Assembly (NCBI GenBank): GCA_040222875.1
Contig: JAVKCG010000008.1
Coordinates: 1-64,000 of the forward strand
Reading direction: 5' to 3'
Source of the DNA: JAJCYL01 sp040222875
Lineage (GTDB): Bacteria > Bacteroidota > Bacteroidia > Cytophagales > Cyclobacteriaceae
DNA: 64,000 nucleotides
Numbering within the stretch: the first letter of the stretch is position 1; each line of letters opens with the position of its first letter. The notes beneath the pieces are model-generated. The model saw nothing but the letters and a program-made list of their open reading frames with translations. It was not told the origin of the DNA and made no database searches. Position numbers and translations under genes: made by a program. Shown piece by piece: positions 43,002 through 50,636 of this stretch.

Positions 43002-43880
43002 ATGAATTGTGCCCAGGCCAAGCAATTATCAATTGAAGGGTTCTTCAAAAGAATCGGTGGGATCCCGCAATCCATCCGAGGCAATGAAGCTTATTACTTC
43101 ATACCTGGTCGGTCTCAAAGGACAGCAAGCCTATCCGTTAACACTGAAACTAATGAATGGTATGATCATGCAACTGGTAAAGGCGGGAATGCTCTCGATC
43201 TGGCCATTACCGTTTATAATACCGATATATCCGGAGCCCTTACCAAGCTGGATGAACTTTTCGGCGGTACTGCAGCAACAAATGATTTTCTTTTCAGACG
43301 GCAAAAGAGCTCTAAACCCAAACTTAAGACAGAGGTTATTTCGGCCGGCCGGTTACAACACCCGGCCTTGCTCCGGTATATTGAAAGCCGTTGCATTCCA
43401 ATTGTACTGGCCAACAAGTATTTGAAAGAGATCCACTACCGCCATTCTGGAGGTAAAACGTTCTTTTCTATAGGTTTTGAGAATGATAAAGGCGGGTTTG
43501 AACTCAGCAATACGAATTTTAAAGGTTGCATTGCCCCAAAATCAATTACAACAATTGCCGGGGTAACATCCGGGGCAATAATCAACATTACTGAGGGATT
43601 CTTTGATTTCCTTTCAGCCCTCAGTTACAGCGGTAAGGACCAGCCAGACTATGATACCATTGTTCTCAATTCCACAGCTCTTACCGCAAAAGCAGTTGAA
43701 ATAATAAAGAAATACGACCAGGTTAACCTATTCCTAGACCGGGATAAAGCCGGACAACAAGCCGGGGCAATAATCCAATCAAACCAGAGAAATATCCGAG
43801 ATTACTCCGGGATTTATGCCGGATATAAAGATTTCAATGAACTATTAAAAGCAAGAAATCATGCCCGCACACAAGTCTAA
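43002..43880 (+). CDS. Toprim-domain primase-like protein
   Basis: A 292-residue protein of the CHC2/Toprim type found in Bacteroidota mobile elements. The N-terminal half is the degenerate zinc-ribbon region (RGNEAYYFIPGRSQRTASLSVNTETNEWYDHATGKGGNALDL), but the CHC2 cysteines are missing. The C-terminal Toprim domain has the acidic motif NITEGFFD (E198) and the DxD-type metal site NLFLDRDKAG (about 243-251). It follows the iteron-like region and a helicase gene, so it probably primes or initiates replication of the element. It overlaps the next small gene by 20 bases. Confidence 0.85.
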   Translation: MNCAQAKQLSIEGFFKRIGGIPQSIRGNEAYYFIPGRSQRTASLSVNTETNEWYDHATGKGGNALDLAITVYNTDISGALTKLDELFGGTAATNDFLFRRQKSSKPKLKTEVISAGRLQHPALLRYIESRCIPIVLANKYLKEIHYRHSGGKTFFSIGFENDKGGFELSNTNFKGCIAPKSITTIAGVTSGAIINITEGFFDFLSALSYSGKDQPDYDTIVLNSTALTAKAVEIIKKYDQVNLFLDRDKAGQQAGAIIQSNQRNIRDYSGIYAGYKDFNELLKARNHARTQV

Positions 43881-44055
43881 AACACAAACTGAAGTTGCAA
43901 TGGAGTATGGGATTACTCTTAATCCTTTTAAAAAGCGATTGCAGGACTCCGATCCCGAATTAGCAAAAACCCTGAAGGGGAAGAAATTTATTTTACCCGG
44001 CCAACTTAAGAGAATTAGGAAAAACCCCGAGTTCGGAGATCCTTTTGAAGAATAA
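43861..44055 (+). CDS. Small HTH-like protein of the element
   Basis: A 64-residue basic protein (MPAHKSKTQTEVAMEYGITLNPFKKRLQDSDPELAKTL..). The segment TEVAMEYGITLNPFKKRL looks like a helix-turn-helix, followed by GKKFILPGQLKRI. The ATG lies inside the end of the Toprim gene, so it is coupled to it. It is probably a small DNA-binding regulator or a replication accessory, although I do not recognise a named family. Confidence 0.7.
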   Translation: MPAHKSKTQTEVAMEYGITLNPFKKRLQDSDPELAKTLKGKKFILPGQLKRIRKNPEFGDPFEE

Positions 44056-44061
44056 TATTTC

Positions 44062-44112
44062 GTGATAATTCATCACTATCAATGACAATTCGTGAGTTGC
44101 TATGAGTTGTCA
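44062..44112. promoter_or_regulatory. Two inverted repeats upstream of the acidic HTH gene
   Basis: GTGAT-AATTC-ATCAC (44062-44076) is a perfect 5-bp arm pair. TGACAATTC (44083-44091) pairs with GAGTTGTCA (44104-44112), 8 of 9 bases. Both lie in the 114-bp gap before the gene starting at 44170, which is transcribed away from the replication block, and could bind a regulator. Confidence 0.4.
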
Positions 44113-44169
44113 TCAACCAGTTTTTCAAGGCTTGCCATCTTTACTTTCTAATCAAAATTCATAACAACA

Positions 44170-45120
44170 ATGAAAACATTAGAGGTAAAAAAAGAGGTCA
44201 AAGAAATGTTTGACCAAGGAATGCACCCTTCAGCCATCAAAGATCAGCTTGAAGACATTTCGTTATCAACTGTCTATAGATGGTGCAACGAGTTCAAAAC
44301 TCTAAATGGCGATGATGGCCACGAAGACATTGATGAAAGTCTCAGTGGAATAGAACGAGATCAATTCAATGAAGCAATTGAAGATGACTTAGATGAAGAT
44401 TATGAAGATGAGGGTTTAGGCCAGCTCATTGATGACGACTTCGATGAAGATGAAGGAGTTCCGGTTTCAGTCCGGGATCAAAAGTCAATCTTAAAGGGGT
44501 TTAAGAAAATCTTTAGGGAAATATTGGAGAACAGCAATGGTGCCACCTGGACACGCAAAGATCTTCGCAAAACCCTAGAAGCAATTGAGGATTTGAAAGA
44601 TGACATAGAAAAAAGTTTTGATGACGTTCCTTCCAGATACCGTAGCAATGCTCTTCATACCTACTTATTGATCTATGAAGACATTTTGAATGATGGGTTT
44701 AATATGGGGGATGACTTTGCGGTTATTTTCCAATTCACAGAGTTTAGGAAGAATGAGATCCAGAAAATTTTAGAAGTCACTGATTTCAACGAAGTTCTTG
44801 ATCTTGATGACTACAATCGCTCTAAAGCAAAAATGTACGTGTCTGAATTAATTTCAGATTATTTGGAATTCTCTGATGACCCGATGGATTCAGATGATAT
44901 TGACAAATTACGGGGAGAAGCGCTTGACACCAGGGCATTCATTACCGAGTATGGTTTCCAAAAAGAAATGAATGACGAAGTGTTTATTTTGACTGGGATC
45001 TTGAAAGATCTTACGAGGATGTCCAAAAAAATTGAGAACTCACTATTTGGCTCCAAAACTTTGCAACTGGAACCTGAATGGCAAAAAGTATTGGAAGAAT
45101 GTCAAACTCAAAACTCTTAA
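44170..45120 (+). CDS. Acidic HTH protein, unrecognised family
   Basis: A 316-residue protein. Residues about 5-45 (KKEVKEMFDQGMHPSAIKDQLEDISLSTVYRWCNEFK) look like a helix-turn-helix of the phage terminase-small-subunit or transposase type. A strongly acidic linker follows (EDDLDEDYEDEGLGQLIDDDFDEDEG), then a helical C-terminal domain of about 190 residues (RDQKSILKGFKKIFREIL..). No known family came to mind. Being the first gene of a late-position block after two operator-like repeats, it could be a regulator or a packaging-related DNA binder of a satellite element (inference only). Confidence 0.75.
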   Translation: MKTLEVKKEVKEMFDQGMHPSAIKDQLEDISLSTVYRWCNEFKTLNGDDGHEDIDESLSGIERDQFNEAIEDDLDEDYEDEGLGQLIDDDFDEDEGVPVSVRDQKSILKGFKKIFREILENSNGATWTRKDLRKTLEAIEDLKDDIEKSFDDVPSRYRSNALHTYLLIYEDILNDGFNMGDDFAVIFQFTEFRKNEIQKILEVTDFNEVLDLDDYNRSKAKMYVSELISDYLEFSDDPMDSDDIDKLRGEALDTRAFITEYGFQKEMNDEVFILTGILKDLTRMSKKIENSLFGSKTLQLEPEWQKVLEECQTQNS

Positions 45121-45124
45121 GATC

Positions 45125-45826
45125 ATGGAAGGTTTTTTAACAAAGAAGCGAACTGGAACATCAGAAGGAAGTGGTTTCTTCTCTTCTATTCTTGATAAGG
45201 CAAAAGCAATTGAAATTCCTGCATGGTTCAATGAACAGCAATATCTGGCTAATTACCCTGATGTTGCAGCAGCGGTTAAAAGTGGTGATTTTGTTACTGG
45301 ATATCGTCACTATGAAGAGTTTGGTAAAAATGAAGGCCGGACTTACCTACCAAGAGCCGGAGCAATTCCGGGGTGGTTTGATGAGAATCAATATCTATCA
45401 AATAATCCAGATGTGGCAATAGCAGTATTGCGAGGCGATTTTCCGAATGGATATACACATTTTATGGAGTTTGGACAGATGGAGGGAAGGAGCTACAAAA
45501 CACCCGGGCAACAACCGGTTAAGCAAGAGAGCTCCTCAGAGCCTCCTATTGTTAATGATGTCAAGGGGCAAGAATTGATTGGCTCAGCTCTACAAAATCA
45601 GTTCAATCCGGTGAACACCGAACTTCAAGCAGCGTCAATTCAAGAATTGAGTTCTAAACAATCAATCGCTCCTGCCGAAATTGAAGTAGTTCAAGAAGTA
45701 ACCCCAATGCCAACCCGGTCACATCAACCTCTTGTGATCGGAGCAATAGGGTTGGTGGTAATCGGAGCAACCGTGATGATTGTTGAAGGTATTAGGAAAA
45801 ACGATGAACCCATGAATGGTTTTTAA
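45125..45826 (+). CDS. Repeat protein with C-terminal membrane anchor (element cargo)
   Basis: 233 residues from ATG 45125, five bases after the previous stop. Two tandem copies of about 45 residues share WFxExQYLxNxPDVAxAVxxGDF and GYxHxxEFGxxEGRxY. A Ser/Gln-rich linker follows, then a single hydrophobic segment near the C-terminus (PLVIGAIGLVVIGATVMIV), ending EGIRKNDEPMNGF. This is the layout of a tail-anchored membrane protein with its repeats in the cytoplasm or, if reversed, outside. The PDVAxAV/EGR repeat is known from secreted RTX-type and other surface proteins (from memory). Its role in a mobile element is unknown. Confidence 0.85.
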   Translation: MEGFLTKKRTGTSEGSGFFSSILDKAKAIEIPAWFNEQQYLANYPDVAAAVKSGDFVTGYRHYEEFGKNEGRTYLPRAGAIPGWFDENQYLSNNPDVAIAVLRGDFPNGYTHFMEFGQMEGRSYKTPGQQPVKQESSSEPPIVNDVKGQELIGSALQNQFNPVNTELQAASIQELSSKQSIAPAEIEVVQEVTPMPTRSHQPLVIGAIGLVVIGATVMIVEGIRKNDEPMNGF

Positions 45827-45848
45827 CACCTTTTCAAAGTTGTTTGGT

Positions 45849-45895
45849 ACGGCCAATGGGTGAGCAACAACAGCCATCCAGTTGGCCGTTTTTTT
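45849..45895 (+). terminator. Rho-independent terminator after the repeat protein
   Basis: A perfect 8-bp stem ACGGCCAA / TTGGCCGT with a further internal ATGG/CCAT pairing, followed by seven T. It closes the plus-strand gene block of the element. Confidence 0.85.
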
Positions 45896-45908
45896 GTTGA
45901 TTTCAGGA

Positions 45909-46226
45909 TCACCTATAGCTCTTAATCCTGACTTTTAACCTTATTTCTTCAGGGATCAATGCATCCAATTCATCTCTATAAAACCACTGTTGTGCATTAA
46001 ATTTCGGATCGCCATCTTGAATATCAAAATCGTCATAGAATGGTGTGATTTTCCCATGTGCTATGTACTTCCTGAGTTTTGGTTCACCACAGCCTAGGTA
46101 CCGGCAAGCATCGGACTTTTTGAACCTAATTGGGACAACTCCCGGCTGAGCTCTTGCTGAAATCAGACTCAATATTTTTTGCATAGATACTTCAATCTCC
46201 TCTGGAGTAACAACATTAATGGTCAT
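45909..46226 (-). CDS. HTH_17-type DNA-binding protein (excisionase-like)
   Basis: About 105 residues from the ATG at 46226 (a TTG at 46250 is also possible). The central part FKKSDACRYLGCGEPKLRKYIAHGKITPFYDDF resembles the helix-turn-helix plus wing of HTH_17/excisionase proteins, followed by a Trp/Tyr-rich acidic tail (FNAQQWFYRDELDALIPEEIRLK). It may be the true Xis of the element or a regulator of the opposite-strand block. It lies on the minus strand facing a terminator and probably shares a transcript with the small gene ending at 46337. Confidence 0.78.
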   Translation of the reverse strand: MTINVVTPEEIEVSMQKILSLISARAQPGVVPIRFKKSDACRYLGCGEPKLRKYIAHGKITPFYDDFDIQDGDPKFNAQQWFYRDELDALIPEEIRLKVRIKSYR

Positions 46227-46336
46227 AGTTTTTGAGGACAAAGTAGTCAATCTGTCGATTATTCTCCTGGATCATTTTGCCAATCTCATATCCAGAGTAC
46301 CGGGCAAAGTAAAATAGTCTTCATCGCTGTTTCTCT

Positions 46337-46498
46337 TCAAGTGGGGTCATTCTTTGAATTGTTCATTAATTCATTCTTTTTCCATATGCGATACAATATA
46401 TCACAGTGCATGTCGATTCCACGAAGAACTTGTTTAGCAGCTGAACGATCAACATTCAAGACTTGCATTATCTTCTTGATTTGCTGCTCTTCGGTCAT
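46337..46498 (-). CDS. Possible small protein (53 aa), unrecognised
   Basis: A 53-codon frame from ATG at 46498 to TGA at 46337 (MTEEQQIKKIMQVLNVDRSAAKQVLR..). Its EQQIKKIMQVLNVDRSAAKQVLRGI start forms a plausible amphipathic helix or HTH, and the composition is protein-like. It is shorter than the usual cutoff and lies in the gap before the HTH gene on the same strand, 111 bases upstream, so it may be a leader gene of that transcript. Confidence 0.45.
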   Translation of the reverse strand: MTEEQQIKKIMQVLNVDRSAAKQVLRGIDMHCDILYRIWKKNELMNNSKNDPT

Positions 46499-46566
46499 TT
46501 AGTGCACAATTTCGTTATTTTCAGTTAGCCTTCCAGAAGTCGAAGCATTCGATCAATATAGGTTTA

Positions 46567-46582
46567 AAGATTGATCAATCTT
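46567..46582. promoter_or_regulatory. Perfect 16-bp palindrome in a divergent intergenic region
   Basis: AAGATTGATCAATCTT reads the same on both strands. It lies between the minus-strand small gene (start 46498) and the plus-strand antitoxin (start 46734). It is a good candidate operator for the toxin-antitoxin or the HTH proteins. Nearer to the antitoxin, ATTGTG (46687-46692) and CACAAT (46704-46709) form another inverted pair. Confidence 0.5.
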
Positions 46583-46733
46583 CCTGAATATCAGCCATTT
46601 GTGTAATTAGCATGATCATTGTAGTGAACATCCGGATTGCTTTATCGTTGCTTAAATACAACTATTTTGTATAATTTTGTTCCATAATTGTGAACAAATT
46701 GATCACAATTAGATCATTCTATTTTAAAGACTT

Positions 46734-46895
46734 ATGGCCATAACAATCAAAAGCATTCCAGTGCTCCGAGGTAATGAAGCTACAGCTTTTGTTAATAAAG
46801 CGGAGCAAACATATTCCCAGGAAAAAGGGGCTATTGACTTTAGCAAAGAGGTCAAAATCGCTTCAAAAATTCTTTCCAAAGCGGCCAAAAGGTAA
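46734..46895 (+). CDS. Antitoxin of a GNAT toxin-antitoxin pair (53 aa)
   Basis: A 53-residue protein (MAITIKSIPVLRGNEATAFV..) that ends 6 bases before the acetyltransferase start. The pattern of a short IKSIPVLRG start, a helix with AEQTYSQEKG, then IDFSKEVKIASKIL is what I recall from the small genes always found before GNAT toxins in Bacteroidota. By position it is the antitoxin, and its upstream region has operator-like repeats, fitting autoregulation. Confidence 0.8.
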   Translation: MAITIKSIPVLRGNEATAFVNKAEQTYSQEKGAIDFSKEVKIASKILSKAAKR

Positions 46896-46901
46896 CTACT
46901 A

Positions 46902-47498
46902 TTGTCCTTCCTATTAAATCAATGCACTTTTCGAAGCCTAGATGCATCGCTTCTTGACTCTTGTAAAAAGTTCAATTGTGGTAAACCTGATTTAGATGAA
47001 TTCTTTAGGGAAGATTGCCTAAAGTACTCTGATCAATTACTCGGCAAAACATACTGTTTCACCCTTGATAGTGATCCTTCGAAGGTGGTTTGCCTGTTTA
47101 CAGTATCGAATGAAAGTATTAAAGCGAACACACTTCCAAACAGTAGAAAGAAGAAACTTGTAAGAGAAATTCCTCATGAAAAATATATGAGGCATTATCC
47201 GGCAGTACTAATTGGTCGTTTAGGAGTTGATAGAGGGTTTGGCAAGAAAAATATTGGCAGTGATCTCATGGACTTTATTAAAGCGTGGTTCATTGATCCT
47301 GATAACAAGACTGGCTGTCGGTTTGTAGTCGTAGATGCATACATCGACAAATACGTGATTGATTATTACAAGAGCAACGGATTTGTTGAAATGTTTAGTT
47401 CAGAAGATCAAGAAAAAGAATACTACAATCTGAAATCAGAAGACACACTGAAGACAAGGCTAATGTATTTTGATTTGATCAAGATTAGAAGTCAATAA
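46902..47498 (+). CDS. GNAT-family acetyltransferase toxin
   Basis: A 198-residue GNAT-family protein. The acetyl-CoA-binding part shows AVLIGRLGVDRGFGKKNIGSDLMDFIKAWF (motif A, R/Q-x-x-G-x-G/A region), then CRFVVVDAYIDKYVIDYYKSNGFVEMF in the motif B part. The start with CKKFNCGKPDLDEFFREDCLKYSDQLLGKTYCF is typical of TacT/AtaT/KacT-type toxins that acetylate aminoacyl-tRNA. It follows the putative antitoxin by 6 bases and starts with TTG. Together they would act as an addiction module that stabilises the element. The target tRNA is unknown. Confidence 0.85.
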   Translation: MSFLLNQCTFRSLDASLLDSCKKFNCGKPDLDEFFREDCLKYSDQLLGKTYCFTLDSDPSKVVCLFTVSNESIKANTLPNSRKKKLVREIPHEKYMRHYPAVLIGRLGVDRGFGKKNIGSDLMDFIKAWFIDPDNKTGCRFVVVDAYIDKYVIDYYKSNGFVEMFSSEDQEKEYYNLKSEDTLKTRLMYFDLIKIRSQ

Positions 47499-47546
47499 CA
47501 TTTTTTACAGTTTATACGCAAGTAGCTGTTTATCAATTGATTACAA

Positions 47547-47563
47547 ATTCCTGTCGAGGCTAC
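47547..47563 (+). other. attR: 17-bp copy of the tRNA-Arg 3' end
   Basis: ATTCCTGTCGAGGCTAC, identical to 38316-38332 but without the rest of the tRNA. It marks the right end of the element. Confidence 0.92.
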
Positions 47564-47729
47564 TGATTTCATTTAGAGACCATAATGATAGATTGGTTTT
47601 ACGGCGGAGATGTTCGACAATTATTTTAATCCTATTCCGCTGTTCTCGTAATTTTTGAAGTAATTTTATTTTGGGCTTACACCTACATGTAAGACAATTG
47701 CTTTGGATCATTGGGAACACATTTATTCA

Positions 47730-50636
47730 GTGAGGGTACTGATACAGATATTTATACTGCACAGTATTATCGTATTATTCACAGTCCGGTCTTATGGGCA
47801 GGATTGTATCACCCAGCTAGACAGTATCGACTACTACATCCCCTCTAACCTATATAAGGCGGAAATCAAAGCAGACTCTCTTTTCAGTGCTATGCAATTA
47901 GGCAAATGCGCTGAAGACAGCTCCGTTATTGAAATTTATAACAACCTGGGCCTTTCATATTGGGATTTAGGCAAACTTCAAAAGGCATCGATGTCACTGG
48001 AAGCTGCACTCAGCTTTTTAGATGTAAAGGATTCTCTTTCATCCGCTACTATCCCGATATACCTCAATTTGTATAGTATCAATGAACAAAATGGCAATTA
48101 TTCTTCAGCTGAAGGGTTTTTGCAAAGTGCCAATAAAGCAGTCAATCACAATTATGGTTTTAACAGCAAGGAAAACCTTGAACTCCTGTACCGTTCTGGT
48201 ATTTTTTACCTCAACCGGGGAGAATATGATAAGGGACTTAACTTCTTTCTAGATGCTGCCTCCATTACAGAGACCGAAGAACTTCGAAACGATTCACTTT
48301 ATGCCCAAATTTTGATCGAAATAGGTACCGCTCATAAACTTAAAGGGGATTATGGCTTAAGTCGGAGGTATTTAACCCAAGCTCTTAGAATCGTGGGAGG
48401 TAATGAAATACTTAAACTCCAAGCTGTTGATAGATTATCAGCATTGCGATTGGAACAGGGTGAGTTTGTGGTGTCTGAAAGTGATTTGCTTAATAACCTT
48501 AAAACTAGAAAAGAGCGATATGATAACGACACATTATCAATGCTTGAAACCCTAAACAATCTGGGAGTGCTCTATCTTAAATTAAACGATTTGGTCACTT
48601 CGGAACGCTACTTTACTGAAGCTGTTAGTTTGAGTGGAAATCAGGATGTACTAAAAGCCAGTTCTATCAATAACATTGGGGCCATTTATTGGAGAAAGGG
48701 AAAGCTAGAACAGGCAAGGGCAATGTTTGAAGAAAGCTCAAATTTATTTCGAGATATATATGGCCCAATTCATCCAGAATACGCCACTGCCTTAAACAAC
48801 CTGGCTGCCGTAGAAAATGAACAGGGTAATCTCGATAAGGCCTTTGATCTATACATGAAAGTTCTTGATCTGGATAGGGCACTTATTGGCACCGATCATC
48901 CACAATATGCCACAACCTTGAACAATCTGGCCATGATATATTTAGAACTTGGCCAATATGATCATGCTGGCAGGTTAATCAGGGAAACTTTAAACATAAG
49001 AGAGAAAGTTTTAGGCAAAAGACATCCGGCTTATTCCAAAGCCCTAAATGATCTTGGTATTTATCACCTCTTGAAAGGCGAGACTGAGTATGCCATTAAA
49101 GCTTTTGACGAGGCTCTTGGGTTTCAAATAAAACACCTCAACGAGGTTTTCCCAGTATTAACCAATGTCCAACGAGAACGGTTTTTTGAGCAAGTTAAAG
49201 GTGATATTGAGCGTTTTGCGGCGTTAGCAATGATCGAAATTGAAAGCCAACCTCAGTGGGCAGAGAATGCATTCAATTATTATATCAATACAAAATCTAT
49301 ATTGTTTTATGCTTCTGATAAAATGAGGAAAGCCGTTCAGCTAAGTGATGATCTTGAACTTCAGATGCAGTATCAGCAGTGGCGTGATTTGAAATACAAG
49401 CTGGCACAAGCCTATTTGCTTTCATTGGAAGAGCTAAAAACAAGGGGTTTATCTATTGAAAAGCTTGAAAATGAGGCGTCAGATCTTGAAAAGTCACTGG
49501 CCCAATCTATTCAAGCTTTTTCACAATCACTGGATGATTTCCATACCTGGGAGGATATCCGGGCTTCTTTGAAAGATAGCAGCGCCCTTGTTGAAATAAT
49601 GCATTATCGGAAGTTTTCGGTGTCAAATGATTCAACAGGTTTGAACCAGGGATTTGAGGATAAGGCAAACTATGTCGCTTTTATTATAAGATCGGATTCC
49701 GAAATAATGAATGTGGCCAGGTGGTCTGATGAAGCGGACCTCGAAAGATTTTACACTTTTTATCGAAATTCAATTCAATTCAATATTGAAGATACATCCT
49801 CATTTAACGTTTTTTGGAAGCCTTTAACCCCACATTTAAACAACACAAAGAAGATATTATTTGCCTCCGACGGAATCTTCCATAAGATCAATCCGTCGCT
49901 ACTGAAAGATCACCAAACAGGGACTTATGTTGGTGATGATTATCGCATCATTAATATAACAAGTAGCAGGGATGTGCTTGAAATTACAGAACGAGAATTA
50001 GAGAAAAGTGCAGTAATTATAGGCAATCCGGATTATGGCAGTTTGAATATTGGTTCAAGTTTAGAACAATTACCCGAAGCAGAACGAGAGGCAGCAGAAA
50101 TAACCGCCTTATTAGGTGAAACGGATTGGCAAATAGAAACACGGTACTTTGTAGAAGCTACCGAACAGGTTCTTAAGGAAACTAAAAATCCCGGAATACT
50201 GCACATCGCAACCCACGGGTACTTTGACCAATCAATGGATGTTGGCAACGTATTGTTTAGTTCGGGGCTCTATTTGGCTAAATCCCAAGCTGATGAAAAT
50301 GATGGTATACTATCGGCTTATGAAGCAATGAATTTGACATTAGATGAAACCAATCTGGTAGTTTTGTCAGCTTGTGAAACCGGACTTGGTGAAATAAAGA
50401 ATGGTGAGGGTGTTTTCGGTTTGCAGAGGGCCTTCTTAGTGGCTGGCGCTGATAATTTGATCATATCGCTGGTTAAAGTTGAAGACAAAGCAACACGGGA
50501 ATTCATGGGGCTTTTCTACAATCAAATTATATTAGGAAATTCGATTGAAGATGCCTTTTACCAAGCGAGAGACGATTTTAGAAAACTTGGGGCCAGCCCC
50601 TACAATTGGGGAGCTTTCATACTTCTATCAGGTTGA
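47730..50636 (+). CDS. TPR-CHAT protein (caspase-like protease domain)
   Basis: About 968 residues. A signal peptide (VLIQIFILHSIIVLFTVRSYGQ) is followed by about ten TPRs of the NB-ARC/kinesin-light-chain type in the N-terminal half (EYATALNNLAAVENEQGNLDKAFDLYMKVLDLD and similar). A helical linker leads to a C-terminal CHAT domain with catalytic His in LHIATHGYFD and catalytic Cys in LVVLSACETGLGEIKNGEGVFGLQRAF. This is the secreted/periplasmic TPR-CHAT architecture found in Bacteroidota and cyanobacteria. TPR-CHAT proteases act in defence in other bacteria (Craspase, gasdermin systems), but here there is no Cas7-11 or gasdermin neighbour. GTG at 47730 is the probable start; TTG at 47703 adds nine residues. 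Confidence 0.9.
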   Translation: MRVLIQIFILHSIIVLFTVRSYGQDCITQLDSIDYYIPSNLYKAEIKADSLFSAMQLGKCAEDSSVIEIYNNLGLSYWDLGKLQKASMSLEAALSFLDVKDSLSSATIPIYLNLYSINEQNGNYSSAEGFLQSANKAVNHNYGFNSKENLELLYRSGIFYLNRGEYDKGLNFFLDAASITETEELRNDSLYAQILIEIGTAHKLKGDYGLSRRYLTQALRIVGGNEILKLQAVDRLSALRLEQGEFVVSESDLLNNLKTRKERYDNDTLSMLETLNNLGVLYLKLNDLVTSERYFTEAVSLSGNQDVLKASSINNIGAIYWRKGKLEQARAMFEESSNLFRDIYGPIHPEYATALNNLAAVENEQGNLDKAFDLYMKVLDLDRALIGTDHPQYATTLNNLAMIYLELGQYDHAGRLIRETLNIREKVLGKRHPAYSKALNDLGIYHLLKGETEYAIKAFDEALGFQIKHLNEVFPVLTNVQRERFFEQVKGDIERFAALAMIEIESQPQWAENAFNYYINTKSILFYASDKMRKAVQLSDDLELQMQYQQWRDLKYKLAQAYLLSLEELKTRGLSIEKLENEASDLEKSLAQSIQAFSQSLDDFHTWEDIRASLKDSSALVEIMHYRKFSVSNDSTGLNQGFEDKANYVAFIIRSDSEIMNVARWSDEADLERFYTFYRNSIQFNIEDTSSFNVFWKPLTPHLNNTKKILFASDGIFHKINPSLLKDHQTGTYVGDDYRIINITSSRDVLEITERELEKSAVIIGNPDYGSLNIGSSLEQLPEAEREAAEITALLGETDWQIETRYFVEATEQVLKETKNPGILHIATHGYFDQSMDVGNVLFSSGLYLAKSQADENDGILSAYEAMNLTLDETNLVVLSACETGLGEIKNGEGVFGLQRAFLVAGADNLIISLVKVEDKATREFMGLFYNQIILGNSIEDAFYQARDDFRKLGASPYNWGAFILLSG

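Larger units (their letters stand above)
38316..47563 (+). mobile_element. 9.2-kb integrative element in tRNA-Arg(CCT)
   Basis: It is bounded by the 17-bp direct repeats attL (38316-38332) and attR (47547-47563). The gene order is: recombinase just inside attL, an XRE repressor divergent from an excisionase-like gene, a small unknown gene, an SF3 helicase, an intergenic GTTGAC/GTTGAT motif cluster, a Toprim primase-like protein, a small HTH protein, an acidic HTH protein, a tail-anchored repeat protein, then minus-strand DNA-binding genes and a GNAT toxin-antitoxin pair before attR. Three rho-independent terminators lie between modules. No terminase, portal, capsid, relaxase or type IV secretion gene is visible. 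It is best described as a self-replicating satellite or integrative plasmid-like island (inference). Confidence 0.88.

Noticed and set aside
38316..47563. Prophage or conjugative element interpretation of the tRNA-Arg island
   Set aside because: No terminase, portal, major capsid, tail, relaxase, coupling protein or type IV secretion gene can be found in 9.2 kb.
47547..47563. A second tRNA-Arg gene at the right boundary
   Set aside because: Only the last 17 bases are repeated; the D and anticodon arms are absent.
47564..47729. Regulatory features in the 166-bp gap between attR and the CHAT gene
   Set aside because: No convincing -33/-7 pair, hairpin or repeat was found by eye.
47730..50636. 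Craspase or gasdermin defence operon around the CHAT gene
   Set aside because: No Cas7-11, gasdermin-like or other defence gene lies next to it; only a mobile element on one side and a surface operon on the other.
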